A program made the position numbers and the translations under genes. The notes under the pieces are model-generated. The model was not told the origin of the DNA. It worked only from the letters and a program-made list of their open reading frames with translations, and made no database searches. From Theileria orientalis strain Shintoku (taxonomy: Eukaryota > Apicomplexa > Aconoidasida > Piroplasmida > Theileriidae), in the NCBI RefSeq assembly GCF_000740895.1, contig NC_025263.1:248001-312000 (forward strand): a DNA stretch of 64,000 nucleotides. The letters are read 5' to 3'. Below, in pieces: positions 34,006 through 47,277 of the stretch. The stretch's first letter is position 1. Every line of letters starts with the position of its first letter.

Positions 34006-37000
34006 ATGAAACCTATGTATAGCGTAATTAATATTCTACTAATATTTCAAATAAATATTTTTGTATCAGTTTATCGCATTAATTGTTTTAAAAATTTTAA
34101 TGGTAGAAGTAAAATTTCTGAACAATTTGGTTTTTGTAAAAGTAGTATATCGCAATCTTCAACTAACTCTTTTCACTCTCATCCGTACCGTGATAGTCGC
34201 CTATATTTAGATTTTCATAACTTTAGCGACAATGCAATTAAGGTTTTAATGTTATCTCTAGAGGAAGCCAGACAATCTAAGCATCCAAACGTGGAATCGT
34301 CACACATATTTCAAGGGTTGGTGTGCTTGAGCCAGGGGCTCGCCTTCAAGGTATTGAAAGAATTTGGAGTTACCGCCAATTCAGCCAGGGAAGCCACAAT
34401 GTCCACATTCCCAATCGATGGTATTTTTTAATTTTCCAATCATTTCTTCAGAGTCGAAGAGGCAGAGAGGGATTCCCACGTTTTCTCCCTCGGCAAAGAC
34501 TGCATTAGAGCATTCATCTTCGGAGGCTGAAAGGCTGGGAAACTCGACAATAGAGACTGAGCATTTGCTTTTGGGAGTGTTGAACGACAAAAGTGGAGAG
34601 ATGGCGACCTTCTACAAGCATTTGAAACTTGATGTGCCGCTGGTAATTGATACCACGATTCGCACGATCAATAAAATAAAGGAGTTGAACGAGGCCAGTG
34701 TGCTCAACAATTCCGCAGATGAGCACACCCCAAATTATGTGTATCTGTCACCGTCGCTAAAGCATGATGAGTCGTCCAACACCTGTCTTTCTCAGTTCAC
34801 CATTGACCTGACTGAGAAGGCCAAGAAGGGGTTGTTGCCCAAAGTGATTCACAGGGACAACGAAATAGATAGAGCAATCATAACACTATCCAGGAAGACA
34901 AAGAGTAATCCGCTACTGGTGGGTGAGCCAGGAGTAGGAAAGACGGCAATAGTTGAGGTACGGTTGATCTAGACTACGTCAAACGCATTTAGGGAATCGC
35001 AAACAGAATATCGCAAGGATTCACACTGCCGCACATGGCAGAGAAGAGAATCGTACAGCTGCAGTTTGGATTGCTGATAGCTGGAACCAAGTTCAGGGGC
35101 CAGTTTGAAGAAAGGCTGACAAAGCTGATTGATGAAATAATAACAGCAGGGAACATCATATTGGTAATTGACGAGGCGCACATGCTCATAGGTGTGTTTT
35201 AAGGTCTTAAATAAGTAATTAGGGGCCGGAGCAGGAGACGGGTCGATTGACGCAGCGAATTTGCTTAAGCCAGCCCTTTCTCGAGGAGAAATACAGTGCA
35301 TAGCAATTACAACGCCGAAAGAATACAAAAAGCACTTTGAAAAGGTTGAGAAATATATTTATTTCTATGGATATTATCTTGATGTTTTTATAAACATATT
35401 ATTTTAGGATATGGCGCTGTCTAGAAGGTTTCATACAATCTATGTTGATGAGCCTAGTGACTCGGACACACTAAAGATTCTGAATGGAATAAGTTCGACC
35501 TATGGCGAGTTCCACAATGTAGAATACACGCCAGAGGCAATAAACCTAGCGAGTAAGTTGGAGAGAATGCAGAGGATTGAAAAACAATTTAGTGAAATAT
35601 TCGAAGCAGTATATAAATGATCGGTTCTTGCCGGACAAGGCCATAGATATATTGGACGAGTCAGGATCTTTCGCTAAAATACAGTATCTGAACGAGTTGA
35701 AGATGGTAAGCAGTGTGTAAATAGAGCGGTGTGTAGAAGAGGGAGGAAGAGACTAAGGAAGATGAAGAGTCAAGTCGAACCTACCTGGAGGTTAATAGTG
35801 AAGGAGACGCGCCTGAATCTAAGGACCCGGGGAATAAAAGACTCATTTTGGGGCAGGTGAAGCCGGAGCACGTAGCAGAGTGCGTTGTTGCCATTTGGAG
35901 TTGGCCGTAATATTTCGTAGGGTGATGTCAATCTGGACTGGAATACCGCTGAAGAAGCTGAGCAGGGGAGAAATGGAAATCATACGCCACATGGAGGACG
36001 ATATACATAAAATGGTTATAGGGCAGGACGAGGCAGTTAAGAACGTGTGCAAGGCGATACGAAGGGCAAAAACTAACATAAAGAACCCTCACAGGCCAAT
36101 AGGAAGCTTCCTGTTCTGTGGGCCCCCAGGGGTAGGCAAGTCGGAAGTCGCAAGGTCCCTGACAAAGTACCTCTTCGCAAAGGAAAACCTCATCAGAATC
36201 GACATGTCGGAGTACAAGGAGCCTCACAGCATTAGCAGGATCCTGGGGAGTCCGCCGGGCTACAAGGGCCACGACACGGGCGGCCAGCTGACGGAGAAGG
36301 TGAAAAACAACCCGTACTCAGTCGTGATGTTCGACGAGATCGAAAAGGCGCACCACGACGTGCTGAACATCCTGCTGCAGATTCTCGAGGACGGGAAGCT
36401 GACGGACGCGAAGAACCAGACGGTGTCCTTCAAGAATACCATAATCATCATGACCAGCAACACGGGCTCGAACGTGATTCAGCGCTCCTCGAAAGGAGTG
36501 CACACGTTCGGATTCACGGTTGAGAAGAACGACTCCTCGGACTACCTGAAGATAAAGGCCCTGGTGATGGAGGAGCTGAAGTCGCACTTTCTGCCGGAGC
36601 TCATAAACAGGATAGACGACGTCATACTCTTTAAGCCGCTTTCGGACGAGGAGATGAGGGAGATCGCAAAACTGATGCTAAACGAGTTGACGTCGAGGGC
36701 CAACGCGGCCGGCATCCTCATCGAGATCGACAACACCTTCACGGAGCACATCCTGAAGCTGCCGAGGGACGACAAGTGCGGAGCCAGGCCCCTGAGGTAA
36801 GCGGCACATTCCACACATTCCCTTTCTCAGGCGAATAATCACGTCGGTGCTGGAAGACAAGTTGGCGGACCTTGTGATATCGGAGAACTTCGACAGCAAG
36901 ACCACGTACGTCGTGTCGGTCAACAAGGAAGGCGAGGTTAAGATTCATCCCAAGGAGGAATTCGAGTCCTATGCCAGCTTGGGCGCCCAGACCATAGACT

Positions 37001-37056
37001 TTGACGCCCCCGGCGATATAGATCACATTCCTGGCGATGAGAACCCCGACAGTTAA
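34006..37056 (+). CDS. clpC: ClpC-type AAA+ chaperone, probably apicoplast-targeted
   Basis: The gene starts at ATG 34006 and ends at TAA 37054-37056, with many short introns in the 5' half. A signal-peptide-like leader ([20 protein letters not shown]) comes first. A Clp N-domain follows, with two repeats ([20 protein letters not shown] and [18 protein letters not shown]). AAA1 has Walker A GEPGVGKT (near 34925) and Walker B LVIDEAH (near 35165). AAA2 has GPPGVGKSE (near 36125), [11 protein letters not shown] (near 36325), the NRIDD arginine region and GARPLR. Between them lies [10 protein letters not shown]. The short middle domain and an FGF tripeptide after [10 protein letters not shown] correspond to the ClpP-docking loop of ClpC/ClpA, not to ClpB. 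The leader suggests the apicoplast stroma, where it would unfold substrates for ClpP. Confidence 0.85.
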
Positions 37057-37158
37057 TATTTTCTAATACACATTTGTGGCCCCCATCACTTGACTAAACT
37101 TCAGATATTTATGTTGTAAATGTCGCCATTTTATTCTTTTTAGTTCTTTAAATAAACG

Positions 37159-37856
37159 ATGGGCAACAGTGATTATGATTTGGGGGAGCTTCTGATGGTT
37201 CTTGGGGACCTCCACGTCCCTCAACGCTCTCTCTTTCTTCCTCCCTGTTTCAAGCGCCTTCTCAAGACCGACAAGATTAAAAGGGTCGTTTGCACGGGGA
37301 ATGTCGGTTCCGAGGACATGCTGGACCTTTTGAAGGACATTTCTCCCACCCTTTACATCGTTCAGGGCGACTATGATTCCGACTTCAAGCATCCGGAAAC
37401 CCTCACATTCTCAGTAGGTTAGACTTACACACTACCGCGGTTTAATTTTTTGCTTCAGGCGATCTCAAAATTGGTGTCATCAACGGGTACCAGGTGCCGA
37501 TTTGGAACAACAAGGACATGCTGCTCAAGGTCGCCGTCGATATGAACGTGGACATTCTAGTCTACGGCCACACCCACATGAGTGACATTTCAAAGTACGG
37601 CGGCAAGATTTTTGTCAACCCTGGGTCCGCAACAGGCTGCTTCCAGCCTTGGCAGCCCAACTCGACTCCCACCTTTATGCTCATGGCCATTCACGGCTCA
37701 AAGATTGTAATATATGTTTATGAGGAGCACGACGGCGAGGCTCAGGTGATCATGAGTGAGCTCGACAACGTTGAGTCCTCTGGCGTTAAGGCCTCAAACT
37801 CCGCTGAGTCGCCCCTTCCGACCCCTAAAAACTCGCAGAACTCCGCTGAGTCTTGA
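37159..37856 (+). CDS. VPS29: Retromer subunit VPS29
   Basis: Two exons from ATG 37159 to TGA 37854-37856. The phosphoesterase-like fold is clear: LMVLGDLHVPQRS, VVCTGNVGSEDMLDLLK, YIVQGDYD, then VINGYQVPIWNN, VDILVYGHTHMS, FVNPGSATGCF. These are the VPS29 metal-site and core motifs, and the length is close to the usual 180-190 residues plus a short tail. VPS29 pairs with VPS35 and VPS26 in endosome-to-Golgi retrieval; in apicomplexans this serves secretory-organelle traffic. The C-terminal tail adds a Ser/Pro extension with repeated NSAES. Confidence 0.95.
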
Positions 37857-37954
37857 ACTGTGTGGAACTGACCAGTGGACAATGCATTTCAATAGCTGTT
37901 TCATAGATGATTTCAAACAAATTAACAGTATTTTATATTTGAGTTCGTGGTTAA

Positions 37955-38854
37955 TTAGTAGTATGGCACTTGACTTGTCGGAGTCAGCCTTGTGAATTTC
38001 TCAACCTGCTGCTCCACGTCGTTCGTCAGCTCAGTCTCCTTGAGCGTCGGGGACACGAAATTGACTTCAGGCTCAAAGTAGAAGGCCCAGAGGGTGACTG
38101 CCGCAAGTGCCACTAACAGGAAGGGTGTGTACACTCCATTTACTCTGAAGAGCAAGACTGCCATTTCTAAAAATTATACGTCAAACTGTTTAACAAACCT
38201 GCTGCTCCCGTTGCCACAAACAACACTCCGTTCAGGTATGCGTGGAGGTCTCCTGCTCCCTCGTCGTGGTACACCTCCAAAAGGTAACTGGCCACACCGT
38301 AGAGCAGGCAGGCTGCTGCGTGTATGTTTCTCGTAAAGACCAAGAAGACGAGCTCGCTGCCTCCCTCGTTAAGGTGGTTGTACCACCTCTTGCTGTAGAA
38401 CTTTGACATGTACAGGTAGAAGATAAACTGGAGAGTTGCGCTTACGGTGTCCAAAAATGTCGCCAGACGCAATATCTTGGACCCGGAGCGATATCCCCTA
38501 GCCCAGCTAAACAAGTGTCAGTTACTCATTAACGTACCATGTATCGTCGGCGAGAAGAACCTGGAAGAAGACCAAGCTGAGTGATCCCATCAAATACACC
38601 AATGATCCTGCGGCCATGTAAAACCTGAACGAGGGGTCGAGTCTCGTCTCTTCTGGCACGCCAGACACATCGAAACTGAATACTCCCTTTCCGTTGTAGC
38701 TGTAGTATACAAAATTTAAAGCAAGAAGTGCGAGAAGTTGTAATCCGAATCCGGCTCTTAGCGAGTTGTTAAAAAATCCTCCAAATGAAACGCATGGAGA
38801 TCTGTTCGGTGGAGCTCCATCGTCGAGATGGTCCTTTCTAGTAGACAACCACAT
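37955..38854 (-). CDS. Multi-pass membrane protein of unknown function
   Basis: Three exons with ATG at 38854, introns near 38515-38545 and 38165-38196, and a stop at 37955. About six hydrophobic segments can be seen: GLQLLALLALNFVYYSY, FYMAAGSLVYLMGSLSLVFF, a LRLATFLDTVSATLQFIFYL helix, FTRNIHAAACLLYGVASYLL, AYLNGVLFVATGAA and YTPFLLVALAAVTLWAFYF. The termini are polar. I recognise no family. The first junction gives ADDTC-WARG and the second ATGAA-EMAV, both in frame. It converges on VPS29 with 98 bp between stop codons. Confidence 0.7.
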
Positions 38855-39667
38855 TATATAGACTAATTTTAATCGATCTTTGATAAATTTCTAAACGATA
38901 AAACTGTTATTGACTTGGAGGAATAAAATGTGTAACTGGCGAGTTTCACCAGAAGAGAGTAAACATGATATATAAGAGTGAATAAATACAATAGAAGGTG
39001 TTTAAATTAAAATCAAATAAATATTATATTTTATATAAATAATATCAGCTGAATAGACTAGAAGAAAATAATATATATAAAACTTACACACCAAATTATA
39101 CTACTAGACTATAGTACAAAACAAGATTATTTACAATTAGTTTTGATAAATTCCAGGCATAATAAATTTCAGGTCATGTGTTATTTAAATTTATGCCAAA
39201 GCACATATTCTCTAATAAATTTTGTAGTAGTGCCAGTGTTCACCAACAATGCACAATAATCATAGTGGCTACACATAGATTCATTGTAATCTTATTTGTA
39301 CCTTAACATTTTTTTTATTCTTATTTACCTAAAGTAAATATATAGAATTGCTCTAAAAATTTTATAATCCCCAAATTTGTTTTTTCGGCGAATGTCTAAA
39401 ATTATGGCTTTATCTAACTCATCTTGATCAAACATCAACATCTTCTTTTATGTTTATCACCTTTTTAATCCATTCATCTATTTTTATTAGAATGTGTGTC
39501 CTTTATTATTCAATACACACTTTGTTATGTTACATGTACCCTCATTACTTATTTCTACAATGCTTCATTGTATACACTCTTCTTTTACATAACTATGTTT
39601 TCAATATTTAAAAAATACATTTTTCCAGTCTATTACTTATTTTTGTATTTATAATCGCTAATTTAAT
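38855..39667. other. AT-rich divergent intergenic region
   Basis: These 813 bp of strongly AT-rich DNA lie between the membrane-protein start (-) and the RlmN start (+). No coding, RNA or repeat signal was recognised. Confidence 0.5.
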
Positions 39668-41102
39668 ATGGATAGGTCTGTTAGATTCAATTCCATAATT
39701 AAATATCTAAAGGATTATTCTGTTCCTCAGTATAGAGCTTCTCAAATATTTAATTCTATTTATCGCAACAAAATCTCTGATTTTTTATCCATGTACCACC
39801 TTCCAGCTGTACTAAGGCATGGGTTACACAGCCATTTCAATGAATCGATTTTATCCATTAAACCAATATCTGAATCAAAGTCTGATAGAGCTAAGAAGGT
39901 TTTATTTGAAAATAAAGATGGAAGTAGGATAGAATCAGTATTACTTCACTTTAACACACATAAATCTGTTTGTATATCTAGCCAAGTTGGTAATATTTTT
40001 TTTATTATGGTTTATATTAGGTCGGATGCAGTTACTCGTGCTCTTTCTGTGCTACTGGCAAGATAGGTTTAAAGAGGAATCTTACCTTGGACGAAATTAC
40101 AGATCAAGTCTTATATTTTCAACAACAAGGCCATAAAATAGACAGTGTATCTTTCATGGGTAAGTATTAATGCTAATTTAAAATTGTTAACACAGGAATG
40201 GGAGAACCTCTTTCTAATCCGAACGTTTTCAGATCAATTAGTGTTTTGACAGATAAAAATTATTTTGGATTATCTCCAAGGAGGATAAATGTATCTACGG
40301 TTGGAATTTTACCAGGAATGAACAAATTAAACAAAGAGCACCCTCATGTATAATTAATACACATACATATTTTGAATCTGTTCAAAAATCTTTAGGTTAA
40401 TTTGGCTTATTCTTTACACACACCCTTTGCTGATGAAAGAAATGAGATGGTATTGTTCACACATTATACAATCATTAGGTCCCCGTTAACATACTATATC
40501 CATTTCAAGACGCCTATAAAATAATGGATGAAAGAATTAGGAAAACTGGGAAAAGGATATGGATATCATATATCCTAATAAAGGGTTTGACAGAACAGAA
40601 ATCAATAATGTGTAGACAAAAACGATTCAATAGAGCATGCCAAAGAGCTAGTATCGATAATAAAGGGACGACCTAAAGAGATAAATTATCTCTATCATGT
40701 TAATTTGATTCCTTATAACAACGGTATTGGTTTATTATAAGTAATGAGACGTTTAGTGAAGTCTATTGATAAATACGAGACAGCGGAGGATGATAAGTCC
40801 CTTATATTCACGGTATCGCAAATCATATGTGATTTTATCAATGATGTTATAGAAAATTTTGAAAAAAAAGGGAATTTCATGTTCATATAGGTACTTTTAA
40901 ATGATAATACTTAACACTTTAGAAATTACTTTGGAAGGGACATCGATGCAGCTTGCGGACAATTATTCGCAGGTTTGAAGCCAATAAACAAGATTTCAAA
41001 TGATTTTACATTATTTTAGAGTATGACCCCGTCGATAGTAATAAACTGTTCAACCCCAAGCTCCGAAGGACTCAACAAGAATTAAAACCTTGTAGAACAT
41101 AA
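39668..41102 (+). CDS. rlmN: RlmN-type radical SAM rRNA/tRNA adenine-C2 methyltransferase
   Basis: A multi-exon gene from ATG 39668 to TAA 41100-41102. The N-terminal helical domain ([18 protein letters not shown]) is followed by [20 protein letters not shown]. That block contains the CxxxCxxC iron-sulfur/SAM motif and the upstream catalytic Cys. Later blocks are [34 protein letters not shown] and the C-terminal DIDAACGQL with the second catalytic Cys. These are diagnostic of RlmN, which methylates C2 of adenine in large-subunit rRNA and some tRNAs. In apicomplexans an organellar ribosome is the likely substrate, but no leader precedes the conserved domain, so targeting is uncertain. Confidence 0.92.
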
Positions 41103-41307
41103 TATCAATTATAAAACCGATGTTTGTATTATTGAGAATATATGTGTGTGTTTTATAAAAGAATTGTATGGGTTGAATGATAAATTAATCATCTGATGTT
41201 GTGTGTGGATTCTTATTTTCAGAATGTATAATATTTGTGTTTAATCATGATAAAAATTAGTGTAACAGATAAAATCAATTATTGTTCTTTTAATTTTCAT
41301 ATTAATT

Positions 41308-44300
41308 ATGAGATTTATATCCTTGATGTTATTTAATAAATCATACGGCTCTATGCTAAGAATTTTGATTTTATTCGCACTCGTTTCAACACATTTTATC
41401 AATTCTCAAGAATGGTGTAAAGTAGCATCAGATGGTCCCGAAACGAGGTATGAAGAGTGCTTGCCGGGTATGTTATGTAATAAACAGCAATAGGTGTCAA
41501 ATTGCAATTTACCTCATTAATTCACTTACACATTTTCAGATGGTGAAACTTATTCGACATATTTCATTGATGTTTACACTCTCCAGTCAGATAATTTTTA
41601 TTTGACGTAAGTGTGTTGTGAAAAGATTATGTATTAGGGAGGATATTACCTTTAAAATCGTTGGAGAAGGAAAACACACAAATCCTATAACGTTAGTCAC
41701 CAATAATGGGACCATAAGAAGGTATTTGCACATCTGTATATAAAAACAATAGGCAATTGGTTGAGAGGCTTGATGTGGGCGAGTTGCGCTCACTTGAGCT
41801 TAAACTGAACGACTCGAATTGGTCCTGTGAAAAAATTGTGATATACAAGGGCTCAAGGTTCTGGATATTTGACTGCATTCCTTCGAGTTCCCTAAACAGT
41901 GACGAGCACGTAACAACATATCTTTTATCCGGCAATAAGATGTACACTGTCAACGTTCAGACCGGTGGACAGAAGGATGCCGGAAGCAGCGGAACCATAG
42001 CAATGACGTTGCTGGGAACATCGGGGAGGACTAATCAAAAAACGCTGTCAAACGCGTTTTACTCAGCATCTTACTTAACATTTCAGCTAAAAGGCCTAGA
42101 CGTTGGTGAGGTCAATGGACTCATTCTTTCGAACGACGCAATCAATGACCCTTGGTACTGTGACAATGTACGCGTGACTTACAATGAGATTGTTAAGTCG
42201 TTTCCTGTTAAGAGATGGGTAGGATACCCATTTGATCCGTCTGTGGAAATATCAACAGAAGAGTTAACAAGTATCGCAAATTTGAACGAGACCTCGCCGT
42301 TCGACATAATGTGTAACACGAGGGCAATTGACATATATTCCGGGTATTATGTATTCCTTTTATTATTGCTTTAGAGTTATAAATAAACCATTTAATATAA
42401 CGGTGCGCTGTCCTTTAAATTGTCAAACTGACCCCTTAATGGCCATAGAAGGTTCATCATTGCATCCGTCGTCTACATCTATCTGTGGAGCTTCTCTATT
42501 TGATGGAGTTATAACAAACTCTGGTAATGATCTGGCTATTAAATTAATTTGTAGGAGGAGAGGTTGTCATATCCATAGGCCAACCCGTTAGAAAATATTT
42601 TGGTGGCACTAGGAACAGTAAGATTCGAGTCATTGATAAAATGCATTAGATTTAAAATCTGAGGATTATGAGCCTGCTGGAGATTCAAACCTCTACAGTT
42701 TCTTTACCTTTTTGAATGGTACTTTACCTCAATTTAAACCGTGTTTAGAGAGTATTGACAACATAGACAAGACTGTTAGGCTGGTCGATGGTACGTGTGT
42801 CTGAAATATAGCTGAATTACCTAGGCTTCGGAAAACTCACTTCATTTGGGAGGTTAGAAGTTTTCAGGAATGGGCGTTGGGGAACCGTTTGGTATTTTAT
42901 TTACTTTCATGTGTTTTGATTTTAGTACTAAGGGGAAAAGGTCAATGTTCAACAACCAGTCAGCGAAGTTGGTCTGTAACAACCTAGGGTTCAAATACGG
43001 AATCTATATAAAGGAAAATTGCTCTAGCATTAACAACCAGAATTTGTGTGCGCCTCCTGGGTACCACGTCTCATGTGCAGGGCTGGCGGTGAGTTTGCAT
43101 GATATAAAATTGAACATAGTGCCTGGGTGAGGAAAACGATTTGAGCAACTGCATCTTTGAAGATCCAACGATAGATTGCAGGAACCACAAGGAAGACGTC
43201 GTTGTGAAGTGCACAAACTTCTCACCCACATCCAATCTTGAGTACGGGACTCTGCGGATAGTTGATTCGTCAGGAGCCACATCTTCTACTGGAACCGGGC
43301 GTCTGGAGATGTACAACAACGGTGAGGCCTATTCGTTTAACTGGATTTTAGGATTCGGCACTGTGTGCAGTGAGTCTTGGACGAAGGACGCTGAGAAAAT
43401 AGCGTGCCTGGAAATGGGATATACTGGGCTCAGAGTACGTATTCGGAATCGATATTGTATTTTAGAACGGAGGGGCCTCTGATAAAGCCTGTTCCGACTT
43501 TCACGGGCTTAACCTATGTGGCCCAGTGCTCAAAAAGATAGCTGCAAACGGCTTTAAGTGCAATGGTATTTTATTTTATGGTGAATTTTAATTTAGGCGG
43601 TGAATCGCAACTCAAGGACTGCGAACATGAATCCGGAGACGATATCTACTGCACTCACGAACAGGATGTACTTGTGTCCTGTGAAGGGAACGGAGACCCG
43701 AGCGAATTTAGAAATTTTAAAAAGGTCGAACCCTTTGTGGCGCCGATGAAAAAGTGGACTAAACTAATAAATTTGTCCTGCTACGACACACTGACATCGC
43801 ACTCAGAGTTCGAGGGCGAATTCGGCTCATATAAGGTGGCCACCTGTCCAATGGGATGCATGTAAGACGTTGAATTATGTATACAGCGCATTAGGGATGA
43901 ACCGGCGTCGATAAAAGGGACCTACGTTTACACTCGTGATTCATCAGTATGTGACCATGCTCTAAATCGATTTTAGATATGCAAGGCGGCAATACACTCG
44001 GGAGTACTTGATAACAGCGGAGGAGATATCGTTGTGATAAACGCCTACAGCCAACAGCACTTTTATGGTACAACCATGAATGGCGTACAAAGCATGAGTT
44101 TGTCAAAGGGCGTGGAAGACTTTAAGGAGAAAGCCTGTAAGTTCCTGTGGATTAAGAATATGCACAGTTATGGTATCTAAGCCTACAAGGTACATCATGT
44201 CCAAACAAGAGAAGGCTAAGTCAGAGTCTCCAATTTCGACGAGTATGTTTTTGCGTTTTTACATGCCTTAGATTTAAAGCCGGTCTCACCCTCTTATGTT

Positions 44301-45914
44301 ATGGCTCCTTTTAAATTTTCCTGGACGCCCGAACCGAATTGGAAAGGTACTATCAGACGATTATAGCAATCCATTTTCATACATTCACTTAGGATTTAAT
44401 GGAAGCGCCACCGATTACGTTAACACCAAGGATTTGCCTGGATCCAAGCTACTGAAGACCTTCAGAGACGCCACGTTCATCTTTGAAATCATTCCCACCG
44501 GTACTGTTTACTTATTATAATTTGATGTTAGGAGGGGTTGGCAAGTGGTCAACAATTTTTTCCTTTGAGAACTGCGGAGGACTGGTGTGCTCTATTGACA
44601 ATCAGGGTGAGCTGGTGCTCCAGGAGAAGTGTAAGCCTGATTTGGTGAAAACGTCCTACTTTCCAATCGTTGGAAGTAAGTTATATCGGTCGTATGCGCT
44701 GTTTAGAGAGGGCGTACGTGGCAGTACTATACTACGTACTGACCAAGGACCTTAGTGTCTTCGTGGATGGAGCTCCCGTGGCCAACCAGCCCACCAACTT
44801 CGACCTCAACTTCGAGGTAGGGATGTGTACCAGTTAACGATCCATATTTGAACCAAATTCCGTTTGTAACTCTGCTTTAGGGCGATTTGATACTCGGGAA
44901 ACTCGCAGAGGCGGACAGCGACTATTTTACTGGGCACATACTGGGTTTCCAGGCGTTCGACTACGTGATGTCCCCTGAGCAGATACGGCAGCAGTACGCC
45001 TCCAGCCAGGCCAACGACGGCTTCACTTCTCATCTGTCTAGCGTCAGGATGACGACTGAGGGCAACGTGTGCCTGACCAAGTGCGTTAAGAAATACACCG
45101 GCAAGTACGAGAAGTACTCGAACGTGACCAACCCCGCCATTGCCCTTTCCTGTTCCGACACCATTGAGTCCGAGAGTTTCAACGGCCCTACTGGTAAAAG
45201 CTTCCTGGTCTCCTGCACCAAGTCGTGCCTGAACTCCGATGTGCCTCTGAAGGGTTCAAAGCTTTACACCTCAGACACTTCTATTTGTAAAGCGGCTCTT
45301 CATTCGGGCGTGATACCTAAGGAGGGCGGGGAGGCCATTTTAACGGTGCTTAGCGGCCTGGGCGAATATGGACAGTGCCACGGCCACTATGGTACGCCTT
45401 ACTATCGTTCATAACGTTTAGGCATCACGAGTCAAAAATCAAACATCGCATTCATGAGATCGTTTACGCTTCACCGGGCGCCCAAACTGATGCATCTTTC
45501 GTGCCAAGGTAAAGGGCGTTTTCAGCAATCTATTTCCAGATACTGCCGTTTTCGTGCTCAAAATGCATCCTGGAACTCGGGTTCTGCTTGAATGTCCTCC
45601 GGGGTGCCTCGATATGAAACCGCCGAACGTCTTTGGCACCGGTTCGTTAAGACTAGATAAATAACAAGCTTCAGATTCATACAGTCCAATGTCGTCGCTT
45701 TGTCAAGCCGCAATACACTCTGGAAAGCTCGTACGTCTCATCTACACCACGGTTTATGCTATTTTAGGACAACGAGGGCGGTGAGGTGGAGATAGAGGTC
45801 GATGGCAAGAAAAACAGTTTCGATTCGAGTGAATCCAACGGAATATTATCGCAATCGAGTGGCCAGTATTTAAAAAGCTTCAAGGTGCTAAAGGTGCGGA
45901 AAAAGATAGGCTGA
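41308..45914 (+). CDS. CCp3: Secreted multidomain LCCL protein, CCp3/LAP1 (PSLAP) type
   Basis: A long multi-exon gene from ATG 41308 to TGA 45912-45914. A signal peptide ([19 protein letters not shown]) leads. Domains in order are PLAT/LH2-like beta sandwiches (about 41530-42280), an LCCL domain (about 42385-42570), SRCR segments (about 42870-43490; GRLEMYNNG...FGTVCSESW), a second LCCL (43765-44130; [17 protein letters not shown]), a pentraxin/LamG-like lectin segment (44320-45020; [12 protein letters not shown]...FVDGAPV), and two more LCCL domains (45130-45400 and 45490-45910). No membrane span or GPI signal follows. This is the architecture of Plasmodium CCp3/LAP1 (PSLAP), secreted in sexual and ookinete stages; a tick-stage role is inferred. 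Exon borders are approximate. Confidence 0.85.
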
Positions 45915-46041
45915 AGTGGTCCACAACGGCTTGATTCCGCCTGCTCTCACATCGCACTATAAGTATATTAATTCTCTCACGTTTTTGTTACGTTTTTATT
46001 TCTCAAAATATTTAAATCGATTTTATAATTTATACTCCATA

Positions 46042-47269
46042 ATGCTTGGTATGTTCCGAATCTATGTTTGTCATATTTGCGCGTTTTAACTGATATTTTC
46101 AGGGAAGAAAAACTTCAAGGGCGGAAATTTTAAAAATAACAAACAAGGAGGAGGTTCGTGCTCATTTTTTGCTTGGAATCCTAATTTTTTTTTATAGGAA
46201 ACCGATTCAAGGGCGCCCGCGGTGGATCCGGCAAGCCTTCCAAAAAAGGCTTTGGAGCCCCTGCATCGAACAAAGTCGTGGTTGTTCCTCACCGGTTTCC
46301 CGGCGTCTATGTTGCTAAAGGCAAATCTGACGCTCTGGTCACCCGGAACATGGTTGTTGGGGAGTCAATTTACGGCGAGAAGCGCATTGAAGTAACGGTA
46401 CGTTTGTTTCCCCTAATTGCCTTTAGAACGAGGACGGCGAAAAGGTCGAGTACAGGATGTGGAATCCCTTTCGTTCTAAGCTCGGGGCGACCATAATTGG
46501 TGGTGTTGCCAATATGCCCATTGGCATTGGCTCCAAGGTTCTCTACTTGGGTACGCTACACACAATTTTACGTTTATTTACTAGGTGCTGCCAACGGTAC
46601 CACCGTTTCTCACGTCTCTGACATGGTTGGACCCACCGGAATAGTCTATGCTGTTGAATTTTCTCACAGATCGGCTCGTGACTTGACAAACATGGTAAAT
46701 ATTGTATTATAGTAAATACCCCTATCTCCAGTGCACTCACATATTTTATATTACTCAGTGGATATTTTGTTTTATTACTACCAACTAGTTATTTTGTTTT
46801 TATCTACTTAATTTATTTTCAGGCTAAGCGTAGGCCTAACATTGTGCCTATAGTTGAGGACGCAAGGCAGCCTTTGAAGTACCGGATGCTCGTCGGCATG
46901 GTCGACATCATTTTTGCCGACGTCGCGCAGCCTGACCAGGCCAGAATCGTTGCCATGAACGCAAACCATTTTCTCAAGCCCTCTGGGTGGTACATCATCG
47001 CCATCAAGGCGAACTGCGTTGACTCTACGGCTAGCCCCGAGGCTGTGTTCGCAGGTACGCTTCATATACTCACAACTCTCACTAACTCTCCCCTCATGCA
47101 CATTGTTTACTAGCTACCGTGTACCATGATTAATTTATTTTTAGCTGAAGTTGACAAGTTACGCAAGGAGAACTGCAAGCCTCGCGAGCAGCTGACCCTC
47201 GAGCCTTACCACCGCGACCACGCCGTCGTCATTGGCCAGTACCGCGTGAAGAAGAAGCAAGCGCAGTAA
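46042..47269 (+). CDS. NOP1: Fibrillarin (NOP1), box C/D snoRNP 2'-O-methyltransferase
   Basis: About six exons from ATG 46042 (a tiny first exon encodes only Met-Leu and one base) to TAA 47267-47269. A short Gly/Lys/Arg/Phe N-terminus replaces the usual long GAR domain. The catalytic domain contains [76 protein letters not shown] and [11 protein letters not shown]. These are the fibrillarin SAM-binding and catalytic blocks. It methylates rRNA in the nucleolus guided by C/D snoRNAs. Its stop lies 8 nt from the stop of the convergent SNARE gene. Confidence 0.96.
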
Positions 47270-47277
47270 CTGTCCTG

